Assembly (NCBI GenBank): GCA_963812195.1
Contig: CAWEUI010000003.1
Location: 16,902 to 80,901, forward strand
From: ZC4RG30 sp963812195
GTDB taxonomy: Bacteria; Pseudomonadota; Gammaproteobacteria; Steroidobacterales; Steroidobacteraceae
DNA length: 64,000 bases
Reading direction: 5' to 3'
The stretch's first letter is position 1; every line of letters begins with the position of its first letter. The notes under the pieces are model-generated. The model was not told the DNA's origin. It worked only from the letters and a program-made list of their open reading frames with translations, and did not search any database. The translations under genes were made by a program, and so were the position numbers. Of the stretch, positions 11,070 to 20,527 are shown piece by piece.

Positions 11070-13115
11070 TCAGGCCAGCACGACCTCTTCGGTGGCCCGG
11101 AACAGGAAGCCCTGCACGTGCTGCACGCCGAGCTGCCACAACACGGCCATCGTATTGGCATCCTCCACGCGCTCGGCGATGGTGCTGATATCGCGTTCGC
11201 GCGCGGCCTCGATCAGCGAGCCGACCTTGGATTGCAGCAGCGGATCGGTGGTCAGGCCCTGCATCAGCGAACCGTCTATCTTCACGAAGTCCAGCGGCAA
11301 CGTGCCCAGCATGGCCAGCGGGTCGATGCCGGTGCCGTAGTGCTCCACCGCGAAACGAATGCCGGACTGCTTCAGGGCGTTGGCCAGGCGCAGCACTTCG
11401 GCGGGATTGCCGGCCGCGATGGATTCGGTGACCTGAATGCAGAAGCACTCCGGTTGCAGTCCGATGGTCTGCAGCATGTGCGCAATCCAGGTGGGCAGTG
11501 AGGCTTCCAGCGCGCTGTGGCGCGAGATGCGCGCGAACACGCACCCGGCTTTGGTGGACTTCGCCAGTTTCGCCGCATTGGCGATGACCCAGCGGTCGAT
11601 CAGGCCGATCAGCCCGCGGCGCTCGGCGCTGGGCATGAACTGTGAAGGAAGTATCTCGTTGCCCTGGGTATCGGACATGCGTACCAGCGTATCGATGAAC
11701 GAGGCGCTGCCCGACAGACTGGTAATCGGTTGCTGCGCCAGGCTGAAGCGGTTTTCGGCCAGCGCCGCACGGATCTGCTTGACCCAGTCCGCGTCGGCCG
11801 CGTTGGCACGCACCTCGCTTTCCGACTGGCCGACCTTGCTCAAGCGGTTGCCGCCCTGCGCGCGGCTGCGCCGCACCGCGTCCTCGGTATCGGAAACGAT
11901 GGCGTTGAGCTTGTCGCTGTCGCCCGGCAGCGTGGCCAGGGCAATGCTGGCCGTGGCCTTGTAGTGCTGTCCGCTGGTCTCGAACTCGTGGTGTTCGATC
12001 TTGTCCAGCAGGCGCTGCGCCCACACCTCGGCGTCGCGCTGCGTGCCGCGCTCGGCCAGGATCATGATGCCGCCGCCGCTGAAGTGCCCAGCCAGATCGG
12101 TCGGCGCCAGCAGCGGCCGCAGCACCGCCGCCAGGGCCACCACGAAGTCCTCGCTGTGCAGCGCGCCCAGTTCCCGCACCAGCTTCGCGAAGCCATCCGG
12201 ACGAACATAGATCAGGTAGCGGCCACCGCCCTGGACGTTGCGCGTCATGCGTTGCTGGATCGCCTCGAGCAGCGGGACACGGTTCAGCAGACCGGTGCGC
12301 GGATTGCGCTTGACCGCGTCGGTCAGATCCCTGGCCACGTCCTCCCTGGCGCGCTTCTGGCTCGGCACCATCATCCGCACGCAGGGTTCGCCATCGCGTT
12401 GTCCGAGCGTGAGCACCAGCTCCAGTGTCAGGGTGCCGCCGTCCGCCGTGCGCACGTCGGCACGCAGCGAGTGGTCCTTCCACGCGCCTTTCTGGCAGGC
12501 CACCAGCGCGCCCTTGAGCGCGGCGTGACTGGCTTCCTCGAAGAAGTCCATGACCGGTTGCCCGATCGCATCACGGTCCTCTGCCGATCCGATCAGGTCG
12601 AGCCACGACTGGTTGACCTCCACGACGATGCCTTCCTGCACCTGCAGGATGGCATCGTTGGAGCGCGTCAGGACCGTATCGAGCTGCCGGCGGTATTCCT
12701 GGGCGGATTGCAGGGTTTCGCGCAGGGCACGTTCAGCCCGGTAGGCCTGCAGTTCGCGGTTGATCACGCTGAACGCGCGCGCGTCCTCGTTGAGCGTGAT
12801 GGTGTCGCGCGCACCCTGCAGGAGGTCCCATGCCATGTCCTTTTCGGACACTTCGGGGCGGATGGTCAGCAGCGGAATGTCCGGTGAATTCCTTGCCCGC
12901 ACGTCGCTGACCTGCGGCAGCTGGCCACCGTCGTCCGTCACCAGCAGCAGCATCTGCGGGTTGATCTGGGTCAATGCATCGGCGAGGTCGGCAACGGCCG
13001 GTATCCAGGTGCAATGCGCCGCCACGCCGTGTCGGCGCAGCAGGCTGTTCAGTGCCTCGACGGGGTCACGGCTGCTGCTGACGACGATCAGTGGTACGGC
13101 TGAATTTTCGGACAA
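11070..13115 (-). CDS. FimX-like REC/PAS/GGDEF/EAL protein with degenerate catalytic motifs
   Basis: A 681-residue cyclic-di-GMP protein with the same domain order and nearly the same length as FimX of Pseudomonas (about 690), which governs type IV pilus assembly at the cell pole. Residues 1-125 look like a receiver domain without a clear phosphoacceptor; a PAS domain spans about 145-265; a GGDEF-type domain about 280-430; an EAL-type domain about 450-681. The GGDEF signature is replaced by SGGGI, and the EAL position reads DTLVR in the strand after QQPITSLSG, so neither cyclase nor phosphodiesterase activity is expected. The C-terminal part keeps the fold (HYGTGIDPLAML, LDFVKIDGSLMQGL). The likely role is a c-di-GMP receptor. 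fimV in the same window is consistent with twitching motility. Confidence 0.85.
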   Translation of the reverse strand: MSENSAVPLIVVSSSRDPVEALNSLLRRHGVAAHCTWIPAVADLADALTQINPQMLLLVTDDGGQLPQVSDVRARNSPDIPLLTIRPEVSEKDMAWDLLQGARDTITLNEDARAFSVINRELQAYRAERALRETLQSAQEYRRQLDTVLTRSNDAILQVQEGIVVEVNQSWLDLIGSAEDRDAIGQPVMDFFEEASHAALKGALVACQKGAWKDHSLRADVRTADGGTLTLELVLTLGQRDGEPCVRMMVPSQKRAREDVARDLTDAVKRNPRTGLLNRVPLLEAIQQRMTRNVQGGGRYLIYVRPDGFAKLVRELGALHSEDFVVALAAVLRPLLAPTDLAGHFSGGGIMILAERGTQRDAEVWAQRLLDKIEHHEFETSGQHYKATASIALATLPGDSDKLNAIVSDTEDAVRRSRAQGGNRLSKVGQSESEVRANAADADWVKQIRAALAENRFSLAQQPITSLSGSASFIDTLVRMSDTQGNEILPSQFMPSAERRGLIGLIDRWVIANAAKLAKSTKAGCVFARISRHSALEASLPTWIAHMLQTIGLQPECFCIQVTESIAAGNPAEVLRLANALKQSGIRFAVEHYGTGIDPLAMLGTLPLDFVKIDGSLMQGLTTDPLLQSKVGSLIEAARERDISTIAERVEDANTMAVLWQLGVQHVQGFLFRATEEVVLA

Positions 13116-13208
13116 GCTAGGGCACTCCCCGGGGATTGCGCGATTCTGATGCCGAAGCAGCCCCTTTTATGTGAACCCGGGCACAGTGGGGCCCGTCAGG
13201 CCCGCCGG

Positions 13209-14249
13209 TCAAGCCGTAAGCGGCAGCTTGCCGGTGGCCCCGGCGACCTCGCGCACCAGACGCGGCACCAGGTAGCCCGGCAGACTGGCATTGAGCTGCC
13301 GATGCAGCGCCAGCGCCGTTTCATCCGCTACGGCGAAGTGCGCGGCGCCGGCGACCGCGTCGAGCTGGTGCAGGTAGTAGGGCAGTACGCCGGCCGCAAA
13401 CAGCGCCTTCGACAGCCCGGCCAGCGTCCCGGCATCGTCGTTCACGCCGGCCAGCAGCACGGATTGATTCAGCACGGCCATGCATGCCGTGCCCAGCGAG
13501 CGCAGCGCGCCCGTGGTGGGCGCGTCGATCTCGTTCGGATGATTGGCGTGGATCACCACGACCAGACGCTCGCGGATCGAGCCGAGCAGCTCCAGCAGCC
13601 CTGCGTCCACTCTGGCCGGCAGCACCACCGGCGTGCGGGTGTGGATGCGGATGCGGCGGATGTGCGGCAGGGCCGCCAGCGATGCCAGCAGCTGCCCAAG
13701 CCGGGTATTGCCCAGTGACAGTGGGTCGCCGCCGGAGAGGATGATCTCTTCCAGTGCCGTGTCGGCGGCCACGCTGTCCAGCGCCGCGTTCCAGCGCGGA
13801 CCGTCCGTCGCCAGGTCCGCGCCATAGTCGTAGTGGCGCCGGAAGCAGTAGCGGCAGTGCACCGCGCAAGCGCCCGTGGCAATGAGCAACGCCCGGCCCG
13901 CGTACTTGCGCAGCAGCCCGGTGCCGTCGCGTGTCGAGGCCTCTTCGAGTGGATCGGTGACGAAGCCGGAGGCCGGTTGCAGTTCGGCCGGCGCGGCGAG
14001 CACCTGGCGCAGCAGCGGGTCGGCCGGGTCGCCGCGGCGCATGCGCCCCACAAAGGCACGTGGCACGCGCAGCGGGAAACCGGCTGCGGCGGCGCTCAGC
14101 CGGGCGGCGTCCAATTCAGGCCCCAGGTCCGCCGGGGCAAGCCCGAGCATCCCCAGCAACTCCAGCGGATCGCGCACCGCTTCGGCGAGCTGCCGTTGCC
14201 AGTCCGGTATTGCCGCCGTATGGCGGGTTTGGGGATCAGCCGCTATCAT
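13209..14249 (-). CDS. epmB: EF-P beta-lysylation protein, lysine 2,3-aminomutase type
   Basis: A 346-residue radical-SAM enzyme that converts (S)-alpha-lysine to (R)-beta-lysine for modification of elongation factor P. The iron-sulfur motif CxxxCxxC is present as C128, C132 and C135 in TGACAVHCRYCFRRHY, and a PLP-binding C-terminal region follows. The length agrees with EpmB (about 342), shorter than catabolic lysine aminomutases. The start at 14249 (MIAADPQTRHTAAIPDW) is supported by homology; a longer frame to 14312 runs into the efp promoter region and is rejected. It diverges from efp, whose lysine it helps modify, and epmA lies on the far side of efp. Confidence 0.92.
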   Translation of the reverse strand: MIAADPQTRHTAAIPDWQRQLAEAVRDPLELLGMLGLAPADLGPELDAARLSAAAAGFPLRVPRAFVGRMRRGDPADPLLRQVLAAPAELQPASGFVTDPLEEASTRDGTGLLRKYAGRALLIATGACAVHCRYCFRRHYDYGADLATDGPRWNAALDSVAADTALEEIILSGGDPLSLGNTRLGQLLASLAALPHIRRIRIHTRTPVVLPARVDAGLLELLGSIRERLVVVIHANHPNEIDAPTTGALRSLGTACMAVLNQSVLLAGVNDDAGTLAGLSKALFAAGVLPYYLHQLDAVAGAAHFAVADETALALHRQLNASLPGYLVPRLVREVAGATGKLPLTA

Positions 14250-14310
14250 TCGCCGCCCGTTTGTCCAGCGCCCGCATCGGTTCGCGGCGCGCATTACAGC
14301 AGAGAGCGCC

Positions 14311-14877
14311 ATGGCCAGCTACTCCACCAATGAATTCAAGTCCGGATTGAAGATCCTGCTCGACAACGATCCGTACGTCATCGTGGATAACGAGATGGTC
14401 AAGCCCGGCAAGGGTCAGGCGTTCAACCGGGTGAAGGTGCGCAACCTGAAGACCGGACGCACCATCGAGCGCACCTTCAAGAGCGGCGATTCGGTCGAGG
14501 CCGCCGACGTGATGGATACCGACATGCAGTATCTGTACGCGGACGGCGATTTCTGGCATTTCATGGTTCCGGAGAACTTCGAGCAGTACGCGGCGGGCAA
14601 GGAAGCCGTGGGCGATGCCGCGCAGTGGCTGAAGGAAGGCATCACGTGCATCGTCACGCTGTGGAACGGTGTGCCGCTGGTGGTCACCGCGCCGCCGCAC
14701 ATCGATCTGAAGGTGGTGGAGACGGATCCGGGCATCCGCGGCGACACGGCCACCGGCGGCCAGAAGCCGGCCAAGCTGGAGACCGGCGCGGTGGTGCGTG
14801 TGCCGCTGTTCATCAACGAGGGCGAGGTGTTGAGGATCGACACCCGCACCGGCGAGTACATCTCGCGGGCCAAGTAG
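14311..14877 (+). CDS. efp: Translation elongation factor P
   Basis: A 188-residue EF-P, which enters the ribosomal E site and rescues ribosomes stalled on consecutive prolines. Three beta-barrel domains are recognisable, and the tip loop of domain I carries the modifiable lysine K34 in VKPGKGQAF. The start ATG at 14311 gives MASYSTNEFKSGLKILL, matching the family exactly. Flanking genes encode both enzymes that beta-lysylate K34 (epmB diverging, epmA converging), so the modification here should be beta-lysine, not rhamnose or an unmodified loop. The third enzyme, the hydroxylase EpmC, is not in the window. Confidence 0.96.
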   Translation: MASYSTNEFKSGLKILLDNDPYVIVDNEMVKPGKGQAFNRVKVRNLKTGRTIERTFKSGDSVEAADVMDTDMQYLYADGDFWHFMVPENFEQYAAGKEAVGDAAQWLKEGITCIVTLWNGVPLVVTAPPHIDLKVVETDPGIRGDTATGGQKPAKLETGAVVRVPLFINEGEVLRIDTRTGEYISRAK

Positions 14878-14885
14878 CGCGCCTC

Positions 14886-15854
14886 TCAGGCACGCTCCCA
14901 GGCAAACGCCATTACTTCGGCGATGCTCCCGGCCCCCAGGGCGAGCATCGCGACACGGTCGAATCCCATCGCGACGCCGGCGCATGCCGGAAGCCCGGCG
15001 TCCAGCGCGGCCAGCAGACGGGTGTCGGCGGCAGGCTCGGGCAGGCCGCGACGGCGTCGTTCGCCAAGATCCGCCTCGAATCTGCGTTGCTGCTCGGCCG
15101 GGTCCGCCAGTTCCACATAGCCATTGGCCAGTTCGATGCCTTCGGCGTACAGCTCGAAGCGCAGGGCAGTGCGCGGATCGGCCGCATCGATTCGCGCCAG
15201 CGCGGCCTGGGAGGCCGGGAAATGATGCAGGCAGGTCAGCCGTCCGCGGCCCAGGCCGGGACCCACCCGTTGGGCCACCAGAAAGTCCAGCAGGTCGTCC
15301 CGCGTGGCGTTGGCAAGACTGCTTTGGGCAAGTCCGTGCGCGCCCGCCAGCTGCGCCAGCTGCGCGCGCGTGGCGGACAGTGGGTCGCAGTCCAGTTCGC
15401 GCCGGAAAGCCTGTGAGTACTCGAGCAGTTCAACCGCCACCGGCGGCCTGCCGCCTGCGGCCAGCAGCACCGCGGCCAGCGCCGCCGCATCATTCATGAC
15501 GGCCGGCAGATCCTGGCCCAGCCGGTACCACTCGATCATCGTGAACTCGGGATTGTGCAGGCGGCTGCGTTCGCCGGCCCGGAAGACGCGACAGACCTGG
15601 TAGATATCGCCGCTGCCCGCGGCCAGCAGGCGCTTCATCGGATACTCGGGGGAGGTTTGCAGAAAGCGCGGCCCCGGGCCGGTCACGGCGAGCGTTTCGA
15701 TGTGCACGTCCGTCACGGTGGCCGACAGCACCACCGGTGTTTCCACCTCGAGTACGGCGCGTTCCCGAAAGAAGGAGCGCGCCACGTCCAGCAGTCCGGC
15801 GCGCCGACGCAGCAGCGCCGGGGTTGCGGTGGGGCGCCACTCGTCGCTGGTCAA
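14886..15854 (-). CDS. epmA: EF-P--(R)-beta-lysine ligase
   Basis: EpmA (GenX/PoxA) is a truncated class II lysyl-tRNA synthetase paralogue that attaches beta-lysine to K34 of EF-P. The 322-residue chain contains the class II motifs (motif 1 near VLEVETPVVL, motif 2 RVFRAGERSRLHNPEFTMIE, motif 3 in GFDRVAMLALG) but has no anticodon-binding OB domain, as in E. coli EpmA (325 residues). There is no ATG or GTG at the right place; the best start is the TTG at 15854, which overlaps the psd stop codon (TTGA) and produces an N-terminus TSDEWRPTATPALLRRR that aligns with known EpmA. This implies translational coupling to psd. It converges on efp with an eight-base gap. Confidence 0.92.
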   Translation of the reverse strand: MTSDEWRPTATPALLRRRAGLLDVARSFFRERAVLEVETPVVLSATVTDVHIETLAVTGPGPRFLQTSPEYPMKRLLAAGSGDIYQVCRVFRAGERSRLHNPEFTMIEWYRLGQDLPAVMNDAAALAAVLLAAGGRPPVAVELLEYSQAFRRELDCDPLSATRAQLAQLAGAHGLAQSSLANATRDDLLDFLVAQRVGPGLGRGRLTCLHHFPASQAALARIDAADPRTALRFELYAEGIELANGYVELADPAEQQRRFEADLGERRRRGLPEPAADTRLLAALDAGLPACAGVAMGFDRVAMLALGAGSIAEVMAFAWERA

Positions 15855-16720
15855 CTGCGTGACGCCTCGTCGCGCAGCGCACCCAGCGGCAGTCCGACGC
15901 GCATGGGTGTGCCGGTGGCGATCGAGTGCAGTCGGGCCGCATCCGGCCCGAACAGCACGATGACCGTGGAACCCATGTTGAAGCGGCCGATTTCCGCGCC
16001 GCGCTCCCGGAATCGCTGCGCTTGCGGGGGCAGCGGCAGTTCCGCGACCACCCGCGGCCGGCGCGGCGTCACGTCGCCGTGCCACACGGTGGCCATGCTG
16101 CCCACGTTCAGCGCGCCGACGAAGATCACGGCGAACGCTCCGGTCGTGCCCTCGAACAACAGCACCAGGCGTTCATTGCGCGCGAACAGCCCGGGGACCA
16201 GCCGCGATGCCACGGTGTTCACGCTGAACAGCCTGCCCGGCACGTACCAGGCCGCCGCCAGCGTGCCGTCCGCCGGCATGTGGATCCGGTGATAGTTATA
16301 AGGAGCCAGATAGATCGTGGCGAAGCTGCCGTCCCGAAAGGGCGCGGCCCATTGCCCGGCGGCGCCGGCCAGCAGGGCTTCGAGCGAGTACCAGTGCCCC
16401 TTGGCCTGCAGCAGGCGATTGGCGTCGAGGCGACCACAAAGGTTCATGGTTCCGTCCACGGGGCTCACGATGGTGCGCGCATCGCCGCCCAGCGGCCTTG
16501 CGCCTGGTCGCAGTGCGCGCGTGAAAAAGGCGTTGAAATCCTCGTATGCATACGGGTCGGTGAGCGCCGCGTCGGACAGGTCCGGTCTGAAGCCGCGCAC
16601 AAACATCCTGATGAGCAGATTCTTGAAGGGCCGCCAGCGGATGCGCGTCAGCCACAGGACCAGGCGCGACAGCGCGTGGTGCGGCAGGATGAACTGCAGC
16701 AGGATGTTCAGCGTCGACAT
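15851..16720 (-). CDS. psd: Phosphatidylserine decarboxylase proenzyme
   Basis: A 289-residue precursor of the membrane enzyme that converts phosphatidylserine to phosphatidylethanolamine. The family motifs are visible: FFTRALRPGARP, the SPVDGT strand, the YHRIHMP histidine motif, and the autocleavage site MGST near the C-terminus (LGST in many bacteria), where the serine becomes the pyruvoyl group of the small subunit. The length is usual for the short prokaryotic type I enzyme. Its stop codon overlaps the TTG start of epmA, and a SCO1-type gene ends ten bases upstream on the same strand, so sco1-psd-epmA probably form one minus-strand unit. Confidence 0.94.
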   Translation of the reverse strand: MSTLNILLQFILPHHALSRLVLWLTRIRWRPFKNLLIRMFVRGFRPDLSDAALTDPYAYEDFNAFFTRALRPGARPLGGDARTIVSPVDGTMNLCGRLDANRLLQAKGHWYSLEALLAGAAGQWAAPFRDGSFATIYLAPYNYHRIHMPADGTLAAAWYVPGRLFSVNTVASRLVPGLFARNERLVLLFEGTTGAFAVIFVGALNVGSMATVWHGDVTPRRPRVVAELPLPPQAQRFRERGAEIGRFNMGSTVIVLFGPDAARLHSIATGTPMRVGLPLGALRDEASRS

Positions 16721-16730
16721 GCGCGGCAGG

Positions 16731-17345
16731 TCAGTAGTCGCTGGCCAGCAAAGCGCTCAGGTCGGTGCGCAGCTTCGCGATGGCGAAAGGCGGCGTGAAT
16801 ATGGCCGACAGGGCGCCGCGCGCGTTGATGTAGTACAGAGTCGAAGAGTGGTCCACGGCGTAGTCTCCGCCCGGCAATGCCTGCGTCGCATGCACCACCT
16901 TCAGATCCGCCTCCAGCGGCGCCAGGGCCGCCTCGCTGCCGGTCAGCCCAGTGATGTTGCCGTTGAACGCCTCCACGTACTGCTTCATCGTGGACTGATC
17001 GTCGCGTTCGGGGTCCACCGTGACGAACACCACGCGCAGCTTCGCGAACTGCGGCTCGCGGTGCAGCTGCGCGAGCAGCGCCAGCGTGGTGGGGCATACA
17101 TCCGGGCAGTGCGTGTAACCGAAGAACATCAGGCTGGGCGTGCCGGCCAGTTCGGCGTTGCCAAAGGGCTTGCCCAGCTGATCGGTCAGCTTGAACGCGG
17201 CCACGCGGCGAGGTGCCGGCATCGCGGTGCCGCTCACCAGCGTGGGCGGCTGCACCTGCCCAAGCCAGCCTGAAACCATGTAGCCTGCCAGCGCCGCGGC
17301 GAGGACGATCGGCACCAGATAAAGAAGGAAGCGCTTGCTCGACAT
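16731..17345 (-). CDS. SCO1/SenC-type copper chaperone/thioredoxin-like protein
   Basis: A 204-residue membrane-anchored protein of the SCO1/SenC family, which delivers copper to cytochrome oxidase or acts as a thiol reductase. An N-terminal helix (residues 5-25) anchors it to the inner membrane; the thioredoxin-like domain carries the copper ligands C80 and C84 in YTHCPDVCPTT and H166 in VDHSSTLYYIN. The ATG at 17345 overlaps, on the opposite strand, the ATG used for prmB (both within CATG at 17343-17346). It is followed ten bases later by psd. The cytochrome oxidase it serves is not in the window; the bd-type oxidase at 42 kb has no copper. Confidence 0.9.
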   Translation of the reverse strand: MSSKRFLLYLVPIVLAAALAGYMVSGWLGQVQPPTLVSGTAMPAPRRVAAFKLTDQLGKPFGNAELAGTPSLMFFGYTHCPDVCPTTLALLAQLHREPQFAKLRVVFVTVDPERDDQSTMKQYVEAFNGNITGLTGSEAALAPLEADLKVVHATQALPGGDYAVDHSSTLYYINARGALSAIFTPPFAIAKLRTDLSALLASDY

Positions 17346-18261
17346 GAAGCAATTATCCCACACCAGGGCAAGGTCGCGGCCGGCGCTGAAGACGGTTGCG
17401 CAACTCCTGGGCAGTGGCGCGCGGCGTCTGGCGCGCGCCCGACTGCACTACGGCCACGGAACCGCCACGGCGCTGGATGATGCCGCGGCGCTGCTCGCGC
17501 ACGCGCGGGGCCTTGCCCGCCCGCTTGCCGAGCGCGACCTGGCGCGGCCGGTGTCCGGGCGCGCGCAGCTTCGCTACCAGGAGCTGCTGCAGCGGCGGAT
17601 ACGCGAGCGCGTGCCGGTGGTCTACCTGACGCGCCGCTGCTGGTTTGCCGGCGTGCCGTTCCACGTGGACGAGCGCGTGCTGATTCCGCGCTCGCCGATC
17701 GCTGAATTGATCGAGAACCGGTTCGCGCCCTGGGTGGATGCCGGGTCGGTGCGCCGCATCGTCGATCTTGGCACCGGTTCGGGCTGCATCGCGTTGAGCG
17801 CCGCGCTGGCCTTCCCGCGTGCCCGGGTCGATGCGGTGGATGTCGACCGCGCTGCCCTGCAGGTGGCGCGGATCAACCGTGCGGCACTGGGGCTGACCCG
17901 GCGCGTGCGGCTGGTCGAATCTGACTTCTTCACGGGGCTTGCCGGGCGCCGCTACGATATCATCGTCAGCAATCCACCCTATGTTGGCGCGGCGGAGTTC
18001 CAGGGCTTGCCGCCCGAGTACGGACACGAGCCGGCGGGGGCGCTGCGCTCCGGGAGGCATGGCATGGATGCGGTTCGTGTGCTGCTGGCGCAGGCGCCGC
18101 AGCATCTGACCGACTCGGGAATTCTGGTGGTGGAAGTGGGCAATACGGAAGCGCGCGTGCGGCGCGCGTTTGCGCGACTGCCCTTCGTATGGTTGTCGTT
18201 CGCCCGGGGTGGCGGCGGCGTGTTCCTGCTCACTGCCGCGCAATTGCGCGCGGCAAAGTGA
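17344..18261 (+). CDS. prmB: Ribosomal protein L3 N5-glutamine methyltransferase
   Basis: PrmB methylates a glutamine of ribosomal protein L3. The 305-residue product has the N-terminal substrate-recognition helical region (with HYGHGTATALDDAAALL), the SAM-binding motif DLGTGSGCIALS and the glutamine-binding catalytic motif NPPY in IVSNPPYVGAAEF. The HYGHGT segment and the immediate aroC downstream favour PrmB over PrmC, as in E. coli where prmB precedes aroC. The ATG at 17344 is the only ATG, GTG or TTG near the expected start besides a TTG three codons earlier; it overlaps the divergent SCO1 start, so the true start remains uncertain. Confidence 0.9.
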   Translation: MKQLSHTRARSRPALKTVAQLLGSGARRLARARLHYGHGTATALDDAAALLAHARGLARPLAERDLARPVSGRAQLRYQELLQRRIRERVPVVYLTRRCWFAGVPFHVDERVLIPRSPIAELIENRFAPWVDAGSVRRIVDLGTGSGCIALSAALAFPRARVDAVDVDRAALQVARINRAALGLTRRVRLVESDFFTGLAGRRYDIIVSNPPYVGAAEFQGLPPEYGHEPAGALRSGRHGMDAVRVLLAQAPQHLTDSGILVVEVGNTEARVRRAFARLPFVWLSFARGGGGVFLLTAAQLRAAK

Positions 18262-18278
18262 GCGATTGAGGTCGATGC

Positions 18279-19385
18279 GTGTCCGGTAACAGTTTCGGCA
18301 GGAGTTTCGTGGTCAGCACCTTTGGCGAAAGCCATGGCCCGGCGCTGGGCGCGATCGTGGACGGCTGTCCGCCGGGGCTGCCGCTGACCGAGGCGGATCT
18401 GCAGGCGGATGTGGACCGGCGCCGCACCGGTACATCGCAGTTCACCAGCCAGCGCAAGGAGGCGGACCAGGTCCGCATCCTGTCGGGCGTTTTCGAGGGC
18501 GTCACCACCGGCACGCCGATCGGCCTGCTGATCGAGAATTCCGACGCGCGATCGCGCGACTACGAGAAGATCAAGGACCGCTTTCGTCCCGGTCACGCCG
18601 ACTACACCTATCAGCAGAAGTACGGCCTGCGCGATTACCGCGGAGGCGGCCGTTCCTCGGCGCGCGAGACCGTCATGCGGGTGGCGGCCGGGGCCATCGC
18701 GCGCAAGTACCTGGCCCGGCAACTCGGCGTGGTGATCTGCGGTTACGTGACGCAGGTGGGCGAGCTGGTGCTCGAACCCGTCGACCCGGCCAGTGCCTGC
18801 GATAATCCGTTCTTCTGTCCGGATCCGGCGCGGCTGCAGGAGCTGGAGGACTACATCTGGAAGTTGCGCCGCGCCGGCGATTCGGTCGGCGCGAAGCTGA
18901 CGGTCATCGCGCGCGGCATTCCACCAGGCCTGGGCGAACCCGTGTTCGATCGCCTGGATGCCGACATCGCTCACGCCTTGATGAGCATCCAGGCGGTCAA
19001 GGCGGTGGAAATCGGCGATGGCGTGGCTGTCGCGGCGCAGCGCGGCAGCCTTGCCCGGGACGAGCTGACCCCGGCGGGGTTTGCCGCGAATCACGCCGGC
19101 GGCATCCTGGGCGGCATTTCAACCGGGCAGGACGTGGTGGCGCATATCGCGCTGAAGCCCACGTCCAGCATCCAGGTTCCCGGCCGGACGATAGATGTGT
19201 CCGGCGAGCCGGTCGAGGTGGTCACCACCGGCCGGCATGATCCCTGCGTGGGCCTCAGGGCAACTCCCATCGCCGAGGCCATGCTGGCCATCACGCTGAT
19301 GGACCATTACCTGCGGCACAGGGCGCAGAACGCGGATGTGCGATCATCCACGCCCGCCATCGGGGCGGATACACAGAAAATCTGA
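18279..19385 (+). CDS. aroC: Chorismate synthase
   Basis: A 368-residue enzyme catalysing the last step of the shikimate pathway, 5-enolpyruvylshikimate-3-phosphate to chorismate, using reduced FMN. The diagnostic signatures are present: GESHGPALGAIVDGCPPG near the N-terminus, GGGRSSARETVMRVAAGA in the middle and the histidine-bearing GRHDPCVGLRATPIAEAM near the end. The start is the GTG at 18279 (MSGNSFGRSF); an ATG four bases earlier is out of frame. It follows prmB by 17 bases and precedes asd by 17 bases, all on the plus strand. Confidence 0.96.
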   Translation: MSGNSFGRSFVVSTFGESHGPALGAIVDGCPPGLPLTEADLQADVDRRRTGTSQFTSQRKEADQVRILSGVFEGVTTGTPIGLLIENSDARSRDYEKIKDRFRPGHADYTYQQKYGLRDYRGGGRSSARETVMRVAAGAIARKYLARQLGVVICGYVTQVGELVLEPVDPASACDNPFFCPDPARLQELEDYIWKLRRAGDSVGAKLTVIARGIPPGLGEPVFDRLDADIAHALMSIQAVKAVEIGDGVAVAAQRGSLARDELTPAGFAANHAGGILGGISTGQDVVAHIALKPTSSIQVPGRTIDVSGEPVEVVTTGRHDPCVGLRATPIAEAMLAITLMDHYLRHRAQNADVRSSTPAIGADTQKI

Positions 19386-19402
19386 AGTCTTTAAGGAAGG
19401 CA

Positions 19403-20425
<1,023 letters not shown>

Positions 20426-20463
20426 GTTAAGTTATATTCCTGTGACCTGCGTCAATGTGAAGA

Positions 20464-20500
20464 ATCGAATCCAACATTATGTTTTCCATCAGGATTCGAT
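20464..20500. repeat. Perfect 9-bp inverted repeat in the fimV leader
   Basis: ATCGAATCC at 20464-20472 is repeated in reverse complement at 20492-20500 with a 19-base loop that is unusually A/T-rich for this genome. There is no T-run after it, so it does not look like a terminator. It lies 28 bases before the fimV ATG, where it could be an operator or an mRNA hairpin near the ribosome-binding site. A TATATT hexamer at 20433-20438 could be the promoter -10 box, with no convincing -35. Confidence 0.5.
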
Positions 20501-20527
20501 GTTCGAGGATCTCTTTGGGGAGTCCTG

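Noticed and set aside
13116..13208. Short gap between epmB and the fimX-like gene as a regulatory RNA
   Set aside because: Ninety-three bases without a stable hairpin plus T-run or promoter pair; nothing supports a transcript.
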